Source: Chitinivibrionales bacterium
GTDB lineage: Bacteria > Fibrobacterota > Chitinivibrionia > Chitinivibrionales > JANQEN01
Direction: 5' to 3'
Length of the DNA: 64,000 nt
Assembly: GCA_028278335.1 (NCBI GenBank)
Contig: JANQEN010000082.1
Span: 1 to 64,000 of the forward strand
Positions 7,554-16,626 of this stretch are shown here, in pieces (position 1 is the first letter of the stretch; every line of letters begins with the position of its first letter). Both the position numbers and the translations under genes were made by a program. Below the pieces are notes generated by a model. It made no database searches. It saw nothing but the letters and a program-made list of their open reading frames with translations, and had not been told where the DNA came from.

Positions 7554-10031
7554 ATGAAAAAGCTTGTCATAATAACTATACTAGTTCAAATACTCTCCCT
7601 TTCAACCGCTGCCTATGATTTTCTTGGGGTCAAATGGCCTGGAAAGAATCCTGTTGTTCAGTATTGGTTTAGCGAGCAGGGATGTGAGGATGTCACTGAT
7701 GAATGGCAATATATGCATGAGTCCTTTGATGTGTGGTGCGATGTGCCGAGCACAGCCATTGATTGTCAATTTATGGGTATGACCGAGGTCAATCAAGTTG
7801 CTAAAGATGATGTTCAGGTTCTTACCTTTGCAAAAGGTAATGAATGGGAGTTGGGTCCCAATGTGATCGCTGCCTGTTATATTTGGTCAAATAGCATTAA
7901 AGATATTGTTGAATATGATATTATTTTCAACAATAAAGATTTTAATTGGTCTAGCTCTGGTCACCCCGATAAGATGGACATTGGTCATATTGCAACCCAT
8001 GAAGTCGGCCATGCTTTAGGTATGGATCATAGCTCTGTTCCAGGGTCTGTTATGTGGCCGACAGCACGTTTAGGAGATATCGCAAATCGAGTGCTTCATC
8101 CAGATGATAGTGCTGGGATTTCTGCACTCTATCCGCGTACAAATAACAATAATCGGGCACCGGTATTCGTCAGTAATCCGGTTACCGATGCAATAGCTGG
8201 CATGAAATATACCTACGATGTAAACGCAATAGATCATGATGGTGATGGCATTACCTACTCGCTTAAGGTGCATCCCTTAAATATGAGAATAGATTCCCTT
8301 ACAGGAAACATTATTTGGTATCCAAAATTTTTAGACCTTCATATAAGTCATAATGTGACAGTGCTAGCCACTGATGAAATGGGGAAGAGTTCAGAACAAC
8401 ATTTTCAGGTAACGGTTACTGATCTTGTTGTGTACACAATTGATGACACAGTTGACATAGGTGATACTCTCTACTATGAAGTCTTTGTGACACCTATGGA
8501 TGAATATGGTGTGCTCGCGGGAAACATTGAACTAAACTATAATGAAGATCAGATGGTTATTTTAGATGTAGATACAATTGGTTCCATAATTTCTGGTGCA
8601 ACTTCAGTTCATAATATCACAAAGGATATGGTAAAATTTGCCTTTGCTGGTGCAGAACCCTTTTCTGGTGAGGGGGTTCTCTTTCGCATTAAGCTATTGG
8701 TATTTAATGAATTTTGCGGTCGAGCTCTTACGTTACCCCTTAAAACAGCTTTCTTTAATGATGGGATTCCTGTAGCAACAACAAAAGATGGTACCGTGTT
8801 TATGCCCTGTGGTGGTGGATACCAGGTTGATGGGAAAGTTCTCTATAGCTCCAATAACCGAGGTGTCGAAGCTGCGTCATTAGAGATTGTTGAATTGAAT
8901 AAAAAGGTTGTATCAAACAAAGATGGTTTTTTTGCATTTTCCGATATCCCACACTCATGCCTTCCTTACACTGTGCATACAGAAAAGGATTCCGGGGATT
9001 TACGTGATGCAATCACTGCCTATGATGCTTCCTTTATTCTTAGGCATGTAGTTGGCTTACACCCACTTACCACGTATGATCACCAGAAGGCTTCTGCTGA
9101 TGCAAATGGTAATGATATGTATACAGCCTACGATGCAGCTCTTATTTTAAGGTATATACTTGAATATGATGATGGAACAGAAATTGGCACCTGGAAAATG
9201 GCACCTGAGGATACAACCTTGAAGCAGGTGACCGGTCCAATGCATAATGTGATAATCAAGGCATACCTTGTCGGTGATGTGAGTGGTAATTGGCGAGATA
9301 ATCTGGGTAATACAAAACGATCTTCTACACCTCAGATTGCTTCGGTGTATAAGAGTCCCTTTGAGGCTTGTGATATAGTAGTCAAAAAGGACACCCTCAA
9401 GGGTTATAAATCCATGGTCTCCATTAAGGATGTTTCAAAGGAAGTCTTTGCCGGACAGATAGAGCTAACTTTTAATAGTGATAAGTATACTGTGCATGCA
9501 GTAAAACCAGGACCTTTACTCAATGGGTTTTTAAGCATGCATAATGTAAAGGACGATCGAGTTTTAATAGCCTATGCTGGAACGGTCCCCATTACTCAAG
9601 ATGGCGATTTGATGCAGGTTGAGTTGCGTCCTGTTGGTGCCTTTATTCCCGGAGACACTTCTTTGAATTCCTCATTGATTGACCGATGCTTGGTTAATGA
9701 GTTTAAAGACCAACAGATTAGTATAAAAGAGCCTCTCATCGGAGCGCGTCTTGTTTCAACAAATATTACCAGTATCTATCCAAATCCCTTTATACATACT
9801 GTCGCCATAGAATACCTGGTGAAAACTCAACAACAAATTTCTTTAGGAATTTATGATCTTCGTGGTCGTCTATTGAGTATGTTGGTGCAAGAGTCGAAGA
9901 AACCAGGGCTCTATAAAGTTGTATGGAATGGGAAAACATCATACGGTATGCCAATAAGCTCTCAAATCTTTATTGTTAGATTTCAGAGTGGCAAAGAGGC
10001 AAAGAATACGAAAATTTACAAAATACAATAA
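7554..10031 (+). CDS. Secreted matrixin-like zinc metalloprotease with cadherin/Ig-like, cohesin-like, dockerin-like and T9SS-type C-terminal domains
   Basis: HEVGHALGMDHSSVPGSVM zinc site and Met-turn; ADANGNDMYTAYDAALILRY dockerin-like; C-term SIYPNPFIHTVAIEYLVKTQQQISLGIYDLRGRLLSMLVQ...VWNGK; ATG 7554 preferred over 7524. Confidence 0.85.
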   Translation: MKKLVIITILVQILSLSTAAYDFLGVKWPGKNPVVQYWFSEQGCEDVTDEWQYMHESFDVWCDVPSTAIDCQFMGMTEVNQVAKDDVQVLTFAKGNEWELGPNVIAACYIWSNSIKDIVEYDIIFNNKDFNWSSSGHPDKMDIGHIATHEVGHALGMDHSSVPGSVMWPTARLGDIANRVLHPDDSAGISALYPRTNNNNRAPVFVSNPVTDAIAGMKYTYDVNAIDHDGDGITYSLKVHPLNMRIDSLTGNIIWYPKFLDLHISHNVTVLATDEMGKSSEQHFQVTVTDLVVYTIDDTVDIGDTLYYEVFVTPMDEYGVLAGNIELNYNEDQMVILDVDTIGSIISGATSVHNITKDMVKFAFAGAEPFSGEGVLFRIKLLVFNEFCGRALTLPLKTAFFNDGIPVATTKDGTVFMPCGGGYQVDGKVLYSSNNRGVEAASLEIVELNKKVVSNKDGFFAFSDIPHSCLPYTVHTEKDSGDLRDAITAYDASFILRHVVGLHPLTTYDHQKASADANGNDMYTAYDAALILRYILEYDDGTEIGTWKMAPEDTTLKQVTGPMHNVIIKAYLVGDVSGNWRDNLGNTKRSSTPQIASVYKSPFEACDIVVKKDTLKGYKSMVSIKDVSKEVFAGQIELTFNSDKYTVHAVKPGPLLNGFLSMHNVKDDRVLIAYAGTVPITQDGDLMQVELRPVGAFIPGDTSLNSSLIDRCLVNEFKDQQISIKEPLIGARLVSTNITSIYPNPFIHTVAIEYLVKTQQQISLGIYDLRGRLLSMLVQESKKPGLYKVVWNGKTSYGMPISSQIFIVRFQSGKEAKNTKIYKIQ

Positions 10032-10047
10032 CTAACAATGGGTTCTT

Positions 10048-10099
10048 TTGAGGACTGGTTCTGGCTTAGTTTTGCTAGAGCTTGTCCTCAATTATTTTT
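10048..10099 (+). terminator. Putative terminator overlapping the 3' end of the convergent response-regulator gene
   Basis: TTGAGGAC...GTCCTCAA stem followed by TTATTTTT. Confidence 0.5.
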
Positions 10100-11439
10100 A
10101 ACTCCGTCTTTATGCCAATTCCATGCTTTTTCATCATGTCGTAGAGAGTTGGTCTGCTGACATCTATGCTTTGAGCAGCCTTTGAAATATTATTGTCTGC
10201 TTGACGGAGGGCTGCTAAAATAAAATTCTTTTCAAAGAGGTTCTTTGCTTCTTTGTATGTGACATTTGATAATGATTCAATGGCAAGCTCTAAATCCTCC
10301 GGTTCTATAACTTGGTTTTCACAAGAGATTGCTGCTCGCCCCAGTTTATTTTCCAATTCCCGCACATTACCTGGCCAAGAGTAGCTCGTTAAAAGCTTTT
10401 CTGAGCGTGTGCTCATTTTCAGTCGGGGAAGATTAAATCGGCGTTGGTTTTTTTGAATTATGGATTGGGCAAGAATAAGAATATCCGACTCTCGTTCTCG
10501 GATAGGGGGGAGGGTAAGCTCATATTCACTAAGCCGGTAATAGAGATCGGTTCGCATGGTTGCATTGTTTTCTTCGGAAAGGTTCTTTCTGTTTGTCGCT
10601 GCAATGATGCGGACATTTGCTTTGTGAAGGGTGACATCGCCAAGTCGTTGGTAGGTTTGATCTTCTAAAAATCGCAGGAGTTTTGCCTGCAAGGGTTTTG
10701 GCATATCTCCTATCTCGTCAAGGAACAACGTTCCACTCTCTGCAGAGGCAATGAGACCAGCCTTGTTCGTCTGAGCACCGGTAAAAGCACCTTTGGCATA
10801 CCCAAAAAGCTCAGATTCTAAAAGGGTATCAGGAATTGCTCCGCAATTGATCGGAACAAAGGGCGTTTCCTTACGATTGCTATGAAAATGGATAGCACGG
10901 GCACAGAGTTCCTTTCCAGTGCCACTCTCACCAGTAATAAGGACATTGACATCTGTTTGTGAAAGTCGTTGGATTGCGGTAAAGACCTTTTGCATGGCCT
11001 GACATTCTCCCACAATAGTGAAGTCTGGACCTGTTTCGATACCTGAGGTAGGTATTTCCTCCATTGATTCTTCTAGACCTAAGAGACGCTGAGCCCGTGA
11101 AAGAATTACCTTGAGTTCCTCAATGTCAATAGGCTTTTTAAGATAGTCGAAGGCTCCCCGTTTAACAGCTTCATTTCCCAGGGACGCATCAGTATGAGCA
11201 GTAATTATAACGATTTTCGTGTTACGATTAATTAAGAGGAGTTGATCCAACACCTCTACCCCTTTGTCTGGAATGTTATCCAATCCAAGGTCCAAGCAAA
11301 CGAGCTGGCAGCTATTCTTGGAAAAGATATCTATCGCCTGTTTAGTCGTTGAGGCTTCATACACAGTAAAGGTGTCGTTTAGGGCCCATTTCATCTGATC
11401 TCGTAGACCATCGTTGTCTTCAATTATCAATAGATTCAT
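10075..11439 (-). CDS. prsR: Sigma-54-dependent response regulator, PrsR-like (PEP-CTERM system)
   Basis: Receiver domain (LVCLDLGLD), AAA+ GESGTGKELCARAIH, GAFTGA, C-terminal Fis-type HTH; next to PrsK-like kinase. Confidence 0.88.
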   Translation of the reverse strand: MNLLIIEDNDGLRDQMKWALNDTFTVYEASTTKQAIDIFSKNSCQLVCLDLGLDNIPDKGVEVLDQLLLINRNTKIVIITAHTDASLGNEAVKRGAFDYLKKPIDIEELKVILSRAQRLLGLEESMEEIPTSGIETGPDFTIVGECQAMQKVFTAIQRLSQTDVNVLITGESGTGKELCARAIHFHSNRKETPFVPINCGAIPDTLLESELFGYAKGAFTGAQTNKAGLIASAESGTLFLDEIGDMPKPLQAKLLRFLEDQTYQRLGDVTLHKANVRIIAATNRKNLSEENNATMRTDLYYRLSEYELTLPPIRERESDILILAQSIIQKNQRRFNLPRLKMSTRSEKLLTSYSWPGNVRELENKLGRAAISCENQVIEPEDLELAIESLSNVTYKEAKNLFEKNFILAALRQADNNISKAAQSIDVSRPTLYDMMKKHGIGIKTELKIIEDKL

Positions 11440-11522
11440 AGGTGGTATTTCCCAGATAATTACTTGCTATGGCTATACATCGTTGTTGGGTATAGTTTGT
11501 ACTTATATTATAGTATATCGTT

Positions 11523-13715
11523 CTATAAAAGTATGATACATTGTGTTCCTTTGCCTAACTGAGAAGTTATAAAAATCAAGCCATCCATTTTATGCAAGAG
11601 AATCTTACATTGATAAAGGCCAATACCAACACCTTTGTCTTTTGTTGAGGTAAAAGGGTGAAATAGTTTTGTGGCGACATATTCTGGTGACATTCCAGTG
11701 CCCGTATCCGCTAAATACACATAAATTGCTTTTCCGGAAAGTATATGTTTACTTAGTGAAAAACTATTTGTAATCCAAGATTGATCTTTTTTTACATCAC
11801 CGGTTTTTACTGATAGTGTTCCACTATTCTGCATAGCATCACAGGCATTGGTTATTAAATTTAGAATGATATAGTAGAGCATTTCTTTATCTAATGTGAC
11901 CTTTTTTGTTGCCTCAAGGGACAGAGATAGAGTGATGTCCTGTAAAGAAGCTATACCTGATGCATTACAATACTCTTCGATTAGTGTGTTAATTTCATAC
12001 TCTTTTAAGGTAAGAGTCGCATCTTTCTTTGGAGAGGAAAATTTACCGATTAATGATTCAAGGTTATTGACAGTGCTTTGTAAAGAGGTGATCAAACTTT
12101 TTTGAAAGTCAGGATTATTTATTCTCTTGCGTGCGTTACTTGTCAGCAGGGAGAGGGTTGCAACCTGATTTTTGATATCATGTATTATAAAGGATGCTAT
12201 TGTATTGAATGAGTCGAACTGTTTTGATTCAATTTGACTCTGAAGGATTTGGTGCTTAAAATAAACATCACCTATTGAAAGAGCAAAAGCATCAATAAGG
12301 TTAAAGTCTTCATAATCAAAGAAAACACCCTTAGATTTTTTAACAAAAAGTAAACCCATAAGTTTGGTTTTGTTTAGAATTGGAAAAATGATTGCATCGC
12401 TAATAATGGGTTGTAAAGCAATTTCTTTAAGGACCACATCAGCTCTTTGGTCTTTCTTGGCCCCCCAGGGGTCAAGCGGAGCTTTGTCTTTTGTAAAGTA
12501 ATGGGCGAGGGAGCTGTCGCCATTGATTATTGCAATTGGTGCCTGCTCATCACCTGGGTTGGGGTGCCAGTAAAAATTTCCATCCTTGTTGCTTTGGATG
12601 AAAAGATGGATCTGTGATACAGTTAAGGTTTCTTTAAGGTTTTCAACAAGAGCATTTATTGTATGCGTAAGGTCATGCCCCATCATATAAGTTCGGTGAA
12701 GTCGAAAGAATTGTTGTTGATAGTCATACTTACTTTTGTAAATGCGAGTGTTTACTGCTCGGGTAATCCTTTTTCGCATTGTAGGAGAGCTTACAATTAG
12801 AAGCCCAACAAATAGAATTGAAAAGAGAAAAAGGTATGTGCTAAAGTAAGAAAGAGAAAGATTAAAGTGTCTGGCAACAAGGACGGCCCCACCTAATCCT
12901 AAAAAGAGAGCCCCCATTGACAGCAGGGTAAAAGAGGCGTGGATCGCTCCTCTGGTTATAGTAATTTTCTCTTTATGCAATCTATATCGAAAAAAACTGA
13001 ATAGGAAGATGGGGAGGCAAACGCCATAGGTAATAATGAGAGTGTCGATGAGAGGTTGGGTAATGATTTTGCTGTGTATGATGCGAGTCAATAGTATTAT
13101 TTGAATGATAATTGCTGTGGCAAGAGGTAACAAAAAGAGATGGAACATTCGTCTGTGATAGATTGCTGAAAAGCGATATATGTTTTCAACTTTATAGAGC
13201 AGGTATACTGATAACAATATAAACCAACCAAAAAGAAAAACGCCTACTTTATTAATAATTAACAGATACTCACCTTCAAAATAGGATGGCACTACCCATA
13301 CAATTGACAGACTCGTTGCCACAGCTATGCCTGTGATGCCATGCCAAAAAAGAGATTGAACAATCAGTTGCAGCTTATTCTTTTTCAATACAGTTTTTTT
13401 ACGTTCCTCTATGGTGAGTCCCGTACACAATCTTAGCAATAACAGGGTTATACAGAGCCAAATGCTTAAAAAAAGTTTTACACCAATAGTATTATAAGTG
13501 TGGTATGGATTTGAGAAAATTGTAAAAGCTATAAATGAGAGTGTCGGTGAGAGAGTGCTTAAGGAGATGAGGTAGATGAGCCGCTCTCTTTTATGCTTTT
13601 TAAATAAGACAAGCCCGCAAATAAGGAGATTAATAATCCCTGTGCTGAGAATAAAAATTGGAATCATAACTTTAAAATAAAGAAATGTATAGGAGTTGTG
13701 AAATAGGAAGAACAA
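11523..13715 (-). CDS. prsK: Membrane sensor histidine kinase, PrsK-like (N-terminal TM helices, GAF, HisKA/HATPase)
   Basis: Multiple TM segments; FIIHDIKNQVATLSLL phospho-His motif; NLITNACDAM, DTGTGM, GVGIGLYQCK ATPase boxes; real start may be 13670. Confidence 0.82.
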   Translation of the reverse strand: MFFLFHNSYTFLYFKVMIPIFILSTGIINLLICGLVLFKKHKRERLIYLISLSTLSPTLSFIAFTIFSNPYHTYNTIGVKLFLSIWLCITLLLLRLCTGLTIEERKKTVLKKNKLQLIVQSLFWHGITGIAVATSLSIVWVVPSYFEGEYLLIINKVGVFLFGWFILLSVYLLYKVENIYRFSAIYHRRMFHLFLLPLATAIIIQIILLTRIIHSKIITQPLIDTLIITYGVCLPIFLFSFFRYRLHKEKITITRGAIHASFTLLSMGALFLGLGGAVLVARHFNLSLSYFSTYLFLFSILFVGLLIVSSPTMRKRITRAVNTRIYKSKYDYQQQFFRLHRTYMMGHDLTHTINALVENLKETLTVSQIHLFIQSNKDGNFYWHPNPGDEQAPIAIINGDSSLAHYFTKDKAPLDPWGAKKDQRADVVLKEIALQPIISDAIIFPILNKTKLMGLLFVKKSKGVFFDYEDFNLIDAFALSIGDVYFKHQILQSQIESKQFDSFNTIASFIIHDIKNQVATLSLLTSNARKRINNPDFQKSLITSLQSTVNNLESLIGKFSSPKKDATLTLKEYEINTLIEEYCNASGIASLQDITLSLSLEATKKVTLDKEMLYYIILNLITNACDAMQNSGTLSVKTGDVKKDQSWITNSFSLSKHILSGKAIYVYLADTGTGMSPEYVATKLFHPFTSTKDKGVGIGLYQCKILLHKMDGLIFITSQLGKGTQCIILL

Positions 13716-13726
13716 GAAATTTATTG

Positions 13727-13763
13727 ATAAAAAAAAGAGCTACTTTGAAAAAAGTAGCTCTTT
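13727..13763 (-). terminator. Rho-independent terminator after PEP-CTERM gene
   Basis: AAAGAGCTACTT / AAGTAGCTCTTT perfect 12-bp stem with T-run on the minus strand. Confidence 0.85.
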
Positions 13764-13792
13764 AAAAGAAAATCTATATTAAACTGTTGTTA

Positions 13793-14539
13793 TTAGTCTT
13801 TTCTTCTACGAATAGACCAGAATCCAACCATACACATACTACCAATAAGCAGAAGTGAAAAAGTTCCAGGTTCTGGTAAGGCAACCGATCCTTGACCTTT
13901 AAGCAAATCATTTCCACACTCTAAGGTATAATGAAGTTTGAATTCGTAATTGTCCAAAAAGGAAAGATCAATTCCACTGACCTTGTAATGTACATCGGTT
14001 TTATCAACACCAAGTAAATCTAACTCTTCTCCAGTGGGACCAGTAAAATCAAGTGTTCCACTGAAAAGAAGTTCCTCATCTCCACCCAAATCAACTCTAT
14101 AGGGATTGGAGTAGTTAACATCTGAAGTTTTGACATATCCAGTTTTATCGGTTATGGTATAAACCTTGTAAGTACCATTTTCATAATCCATATCTATAAC
14201 AAAGTTAAATCCACTGGTGTTATCATCAATATCAATGAAGATGTCTCCACCCTTATAGGTGTGACCATCACCTGGATAGAGATACCCATCTTTGAAATTG
14301 AACCCGCCAACAATTGAGAGTTCATTGTCATCAAGAATAAATCCTTCTAAATCCCAGTTTTGGTTTCTCACACAACCAATCTCGACTTCGTTATCTTCTC
14401 TATTGCTATACCAGGACCTATAGTTGTTGTAGTATCCATCACTTACAGTGATGTCAACTGGGTCTGCAAATGTAGAAATTGATGTAAACACAATCGCAAA
14501 TGCTAAGAGTGATAGTACGCTTTTTTTAATTGATTTCAT
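13793..14539 (-). CDS. PEP-CTERM domain secreted protein
   Basis: C-term ALPEPGTFSLLLIGSMCMVGFWSIRRRKD (PEP motif, TM, basic tail); SD GGAGGA before ATG 14539 (ORF track starts at 14575). Confidence 0.9.
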   Translation of the reverse strand: MKSIKKSVLSLLAFAIVFTSISTFADPVDITVSDGYYNNYRSWYSNREDNEVEIGCVRNQNWDLEGFILDDNELSIVGGFNFKDGYLYPGDGHTYKGGDIFIDIDDNTSGFNFVIDMDYENGTYKVYTITDKTGYVKTSDVNYSNPYRVDLGGDEELLFSGTLDFTGPTGEELDLLGVDKTDVHYKVSGIDLSFLDNYEFKLHYTLECGNDLLKGQGSVALPEPGTFSLLLIGSMCMVGFWSIRRRKD

Positions 14540-14591
14540 TGTTTCCTCCAATATTTTTTCTAATCTATTAATCAATTATGCATCAATTATA

Positions 14592-14607
14592 TGCAACTAT
14601 CATACCA
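14592..14607 (-). promoter_or_regulatory. Sigma-54 promoter of PEP-CTERM gene
   Basis: Minus strand TGGTATGATAGTTGCA fits TGGYRYRRNNNTTGCW; ~50 bp upstream of ATG 14539. Confidence 0.75.
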
Positions 14608-14686
14608 AAATAAAGGCCTTAAATTAGTCAATCCTGACTGATGATTACAGTTTGTGTAAGATTTATGAGAGGGGTGTCGGAAAAGC

Positions 14687-15562
14687 TTACACATCGTCTT
14701 TGGTTTTGGTGGTGAGCTTCCAGGATTTTAGTAGCCACAAAATTAAAAAAAGCAGCCCCATAGCTAAAAGGAAGAATGGCTTTCCACCCTCTTTATGAAC
14801 AGCGCCTGAGAGAATACTTTTATCTATTTGGGATCCAAGCAGAGCAAGAGTTACTACTCTAATGCTATTTTTAAACAGGGTTATTGGAATGATGGTGATA
14901 AGAAGGATTATTTTTTTATTAAAGGAAGGCAAGAAAAGATGAGCAGCTATAAAACCTGTTATTAACAGAGCAATACTTGAGCGAATACCACTGCATTCAT
15001 CGGCAACTTCAACAATTAGCCCGGGAAGGTGAAAATAACTTCCTTCACGTAAAAAATCGACACCACTAAGAGCAAAGAACCAGGCGGTCATCTCTGTTGT
15101 CCCTGCTTTTAAAAAATGAATTGACGGATCAAGTATTAATGATGGTATGGGTATCATAAAAATTAGAAGTATAAAGGGAAATGGACATGCTAGGATGCCA
15201 GTATGTCCATAGATTATAAGGAACATTGAAATTAGGGTTAACACCTGTGATGCTATCATTAAAGTAAGAAAGTCATTTTTTGAGATGGATCCTTTTAAAC
15301 TGATACCTATAACATATAAAGATAGAGCAATTATTAAGAGGAGTGATCCTTCCAGGATACTATAATGTATTTTCTCAAAAATCTTTTTCCGGTGGATAAA
15401 GATAAAGAAGAGACTGATAACTGGTATAAGTGGTGAATGCGAATAGGTCATATTTTTTATGGATAAGCTCAATAGTAATTGCATATAAGGATAGAAAATT
15501 ATACAAATCATGAGAAAAGTAAGCGTTAACGTAGTAATTCTAATTGTAGTATGTTTACTCAT
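14687..15562 (-). CDS. Exosortase
   Basis: Multi-TM; catalytic motifs ADECSGIRS, FKNSIRVVTL, GAVHKEGG (Cys/Arg/His); next to PEP-CTERM gene. Confidence 0.9.
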   Translation of the reverse strand: MSKHTTIRITTLTLTFLMICIIFYPYMQLLLSLSIKNMTYSHSPLIPVISLFFIFIHRKKIFEKIHYSILEGSLLLIIALSLYVIGISLKGSISKNDFLTLMIASQVLTLISMFLIIYGHTGILACPFPFILLIFMIPIPSLILDPSIHFLKAGTTEMTAWFFALSGVDFLREGSYFHLPGLIVEVADECSGIRSSIALLITGFIAAHLFLPSFNKKIILLITIIPITLFKNSIRVVTLALLGSQIDKSILSGAVHKEGGKPFFLLAMGLLFLILWLLKSWKLTTKTKDDV

Positions 15563-16613
15563 GGTAACATGCCTTTATGCTGCTTGCTTATGGCCATTTA
15601 ATTTTAATCAAAAAAATACTGTTTTATGGTTGCCAAATATTCCCGGTATCTATTTAGGAAAATTTGGACATCTCTATTCTAATGATAATTTTGAGTATAA
15701 CCTTTTTAAACAAAATAAAATAACTATCGATTTTTCTCTTCGCGCCAAAGACGAATCTAATTCGGGGCTCCAGTATATTGCATCCTTTGTCAATAATGAA
15801 ACAGGTTTAGAGGATTTTGTGATTTGTCAATGGCGAAGCCACCTACAATTGCTCAGGAGAAAGGAGATATTTCAGGATCGCCCTTTTTCTGTTTGTAGTG
15901 TTCGATATGCCTTATTACAGGGAGACTCGACCAAAGTAAGGATTGTCTCGGATGCAAAAAGAACAAGAGTCTTTATAAATGGCGTGTGTCGTATGGATAA
16001 TCGTGGATTTTCAATACTATCCAAGAACCTTACTGGGAAATTTCGATTACTTTTGGGAAACGCATTAGATGGGGAGGCGGGGTGGAAAGGAGAATTGTAT
16101 GCTTTTTCACTTGTAAATATTGCTGATGAAGTAAGTGTGGATTGCTCTGATAAAAGGTTAGAATTTAAGAATATTGCGCGATATCAGTTCAATGAAGGGA
16201 GTGGGGAGTCCGTTTACAATAAAGATGGCCCTCCTCATACACTGGTAATTCCAGAGGCGTTTAGACCACTGAAGAGACCAATCCTTTCAATGTCAAAAAA
16301 AATGTTTGAATTTTCTCGATCGACCATACTTGACATGCTTCTCAATATTCTTGGATTCATTCCCTATGGATTTATTCTGGCAATAGGCATAGCTCAATTT
16401 TGGTATAAGTCAAAAAGACAGGTTTTAATTGTGACATTGCTTTTGGGAAGTATGACCAGTTTTAGCATAGAAATTTTGCAAATATATCTACCTTCCCGCG
16501 ATAGTTCGATAATGGATGTTGTTCTCAACACTGTCGGAACAGTTTTGGGATTTTTCCTGCTCTATTTATTTCGATTTGAGGGTGTAAAAAGGTTCCAGGT
16601 AGCTGCTAAATAA
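15510..16613 (+). CDS. VanZ-like family protein with LamG-like extracytoplasmic domain
   Basis: C-term MLLNILGFIPYGFILAIGI...FSIEILQIYLPSRDSSIMDVVLNTVGTVLGF is VanZ-like; middle region resembles a concanavalin-like fold. Confidence 0.75.
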   Translation: MRKVSVNVVILIVVCLLMVTCLYAACLWPFNFNQKNTVLWLPNIPGIYLGKFGHLYSNDNFEYNLFKQNKITIDFSLRAKDESNSGLQYIASFVNNETGLEDFVICQWRSHLQLLRRKEIFQDRPFSVCSVRYALLQGDSTKVRIVSDAKRTRVFINGVCRMDNRGFSILSKNLTGKFRLLLGNALDGEAGWKGELYAFSLVNIADEVSVDCSDKRLEFKNIARYQFNEGSGESVYNKDGPPHTLVIPEAFRPLKRPILSMSKKMFEFSRSTILDMLLNILGFIPYGFILAIGIAQFWYKSKRQVLIVTLLLGSMTSFSIEILQIYLPSRDSSIMDVVLNTVGTVLGFFLLYLFRFEGVKRFQVAAK

Positions 16614-16626
16614 TGTCCTCTCTAGC

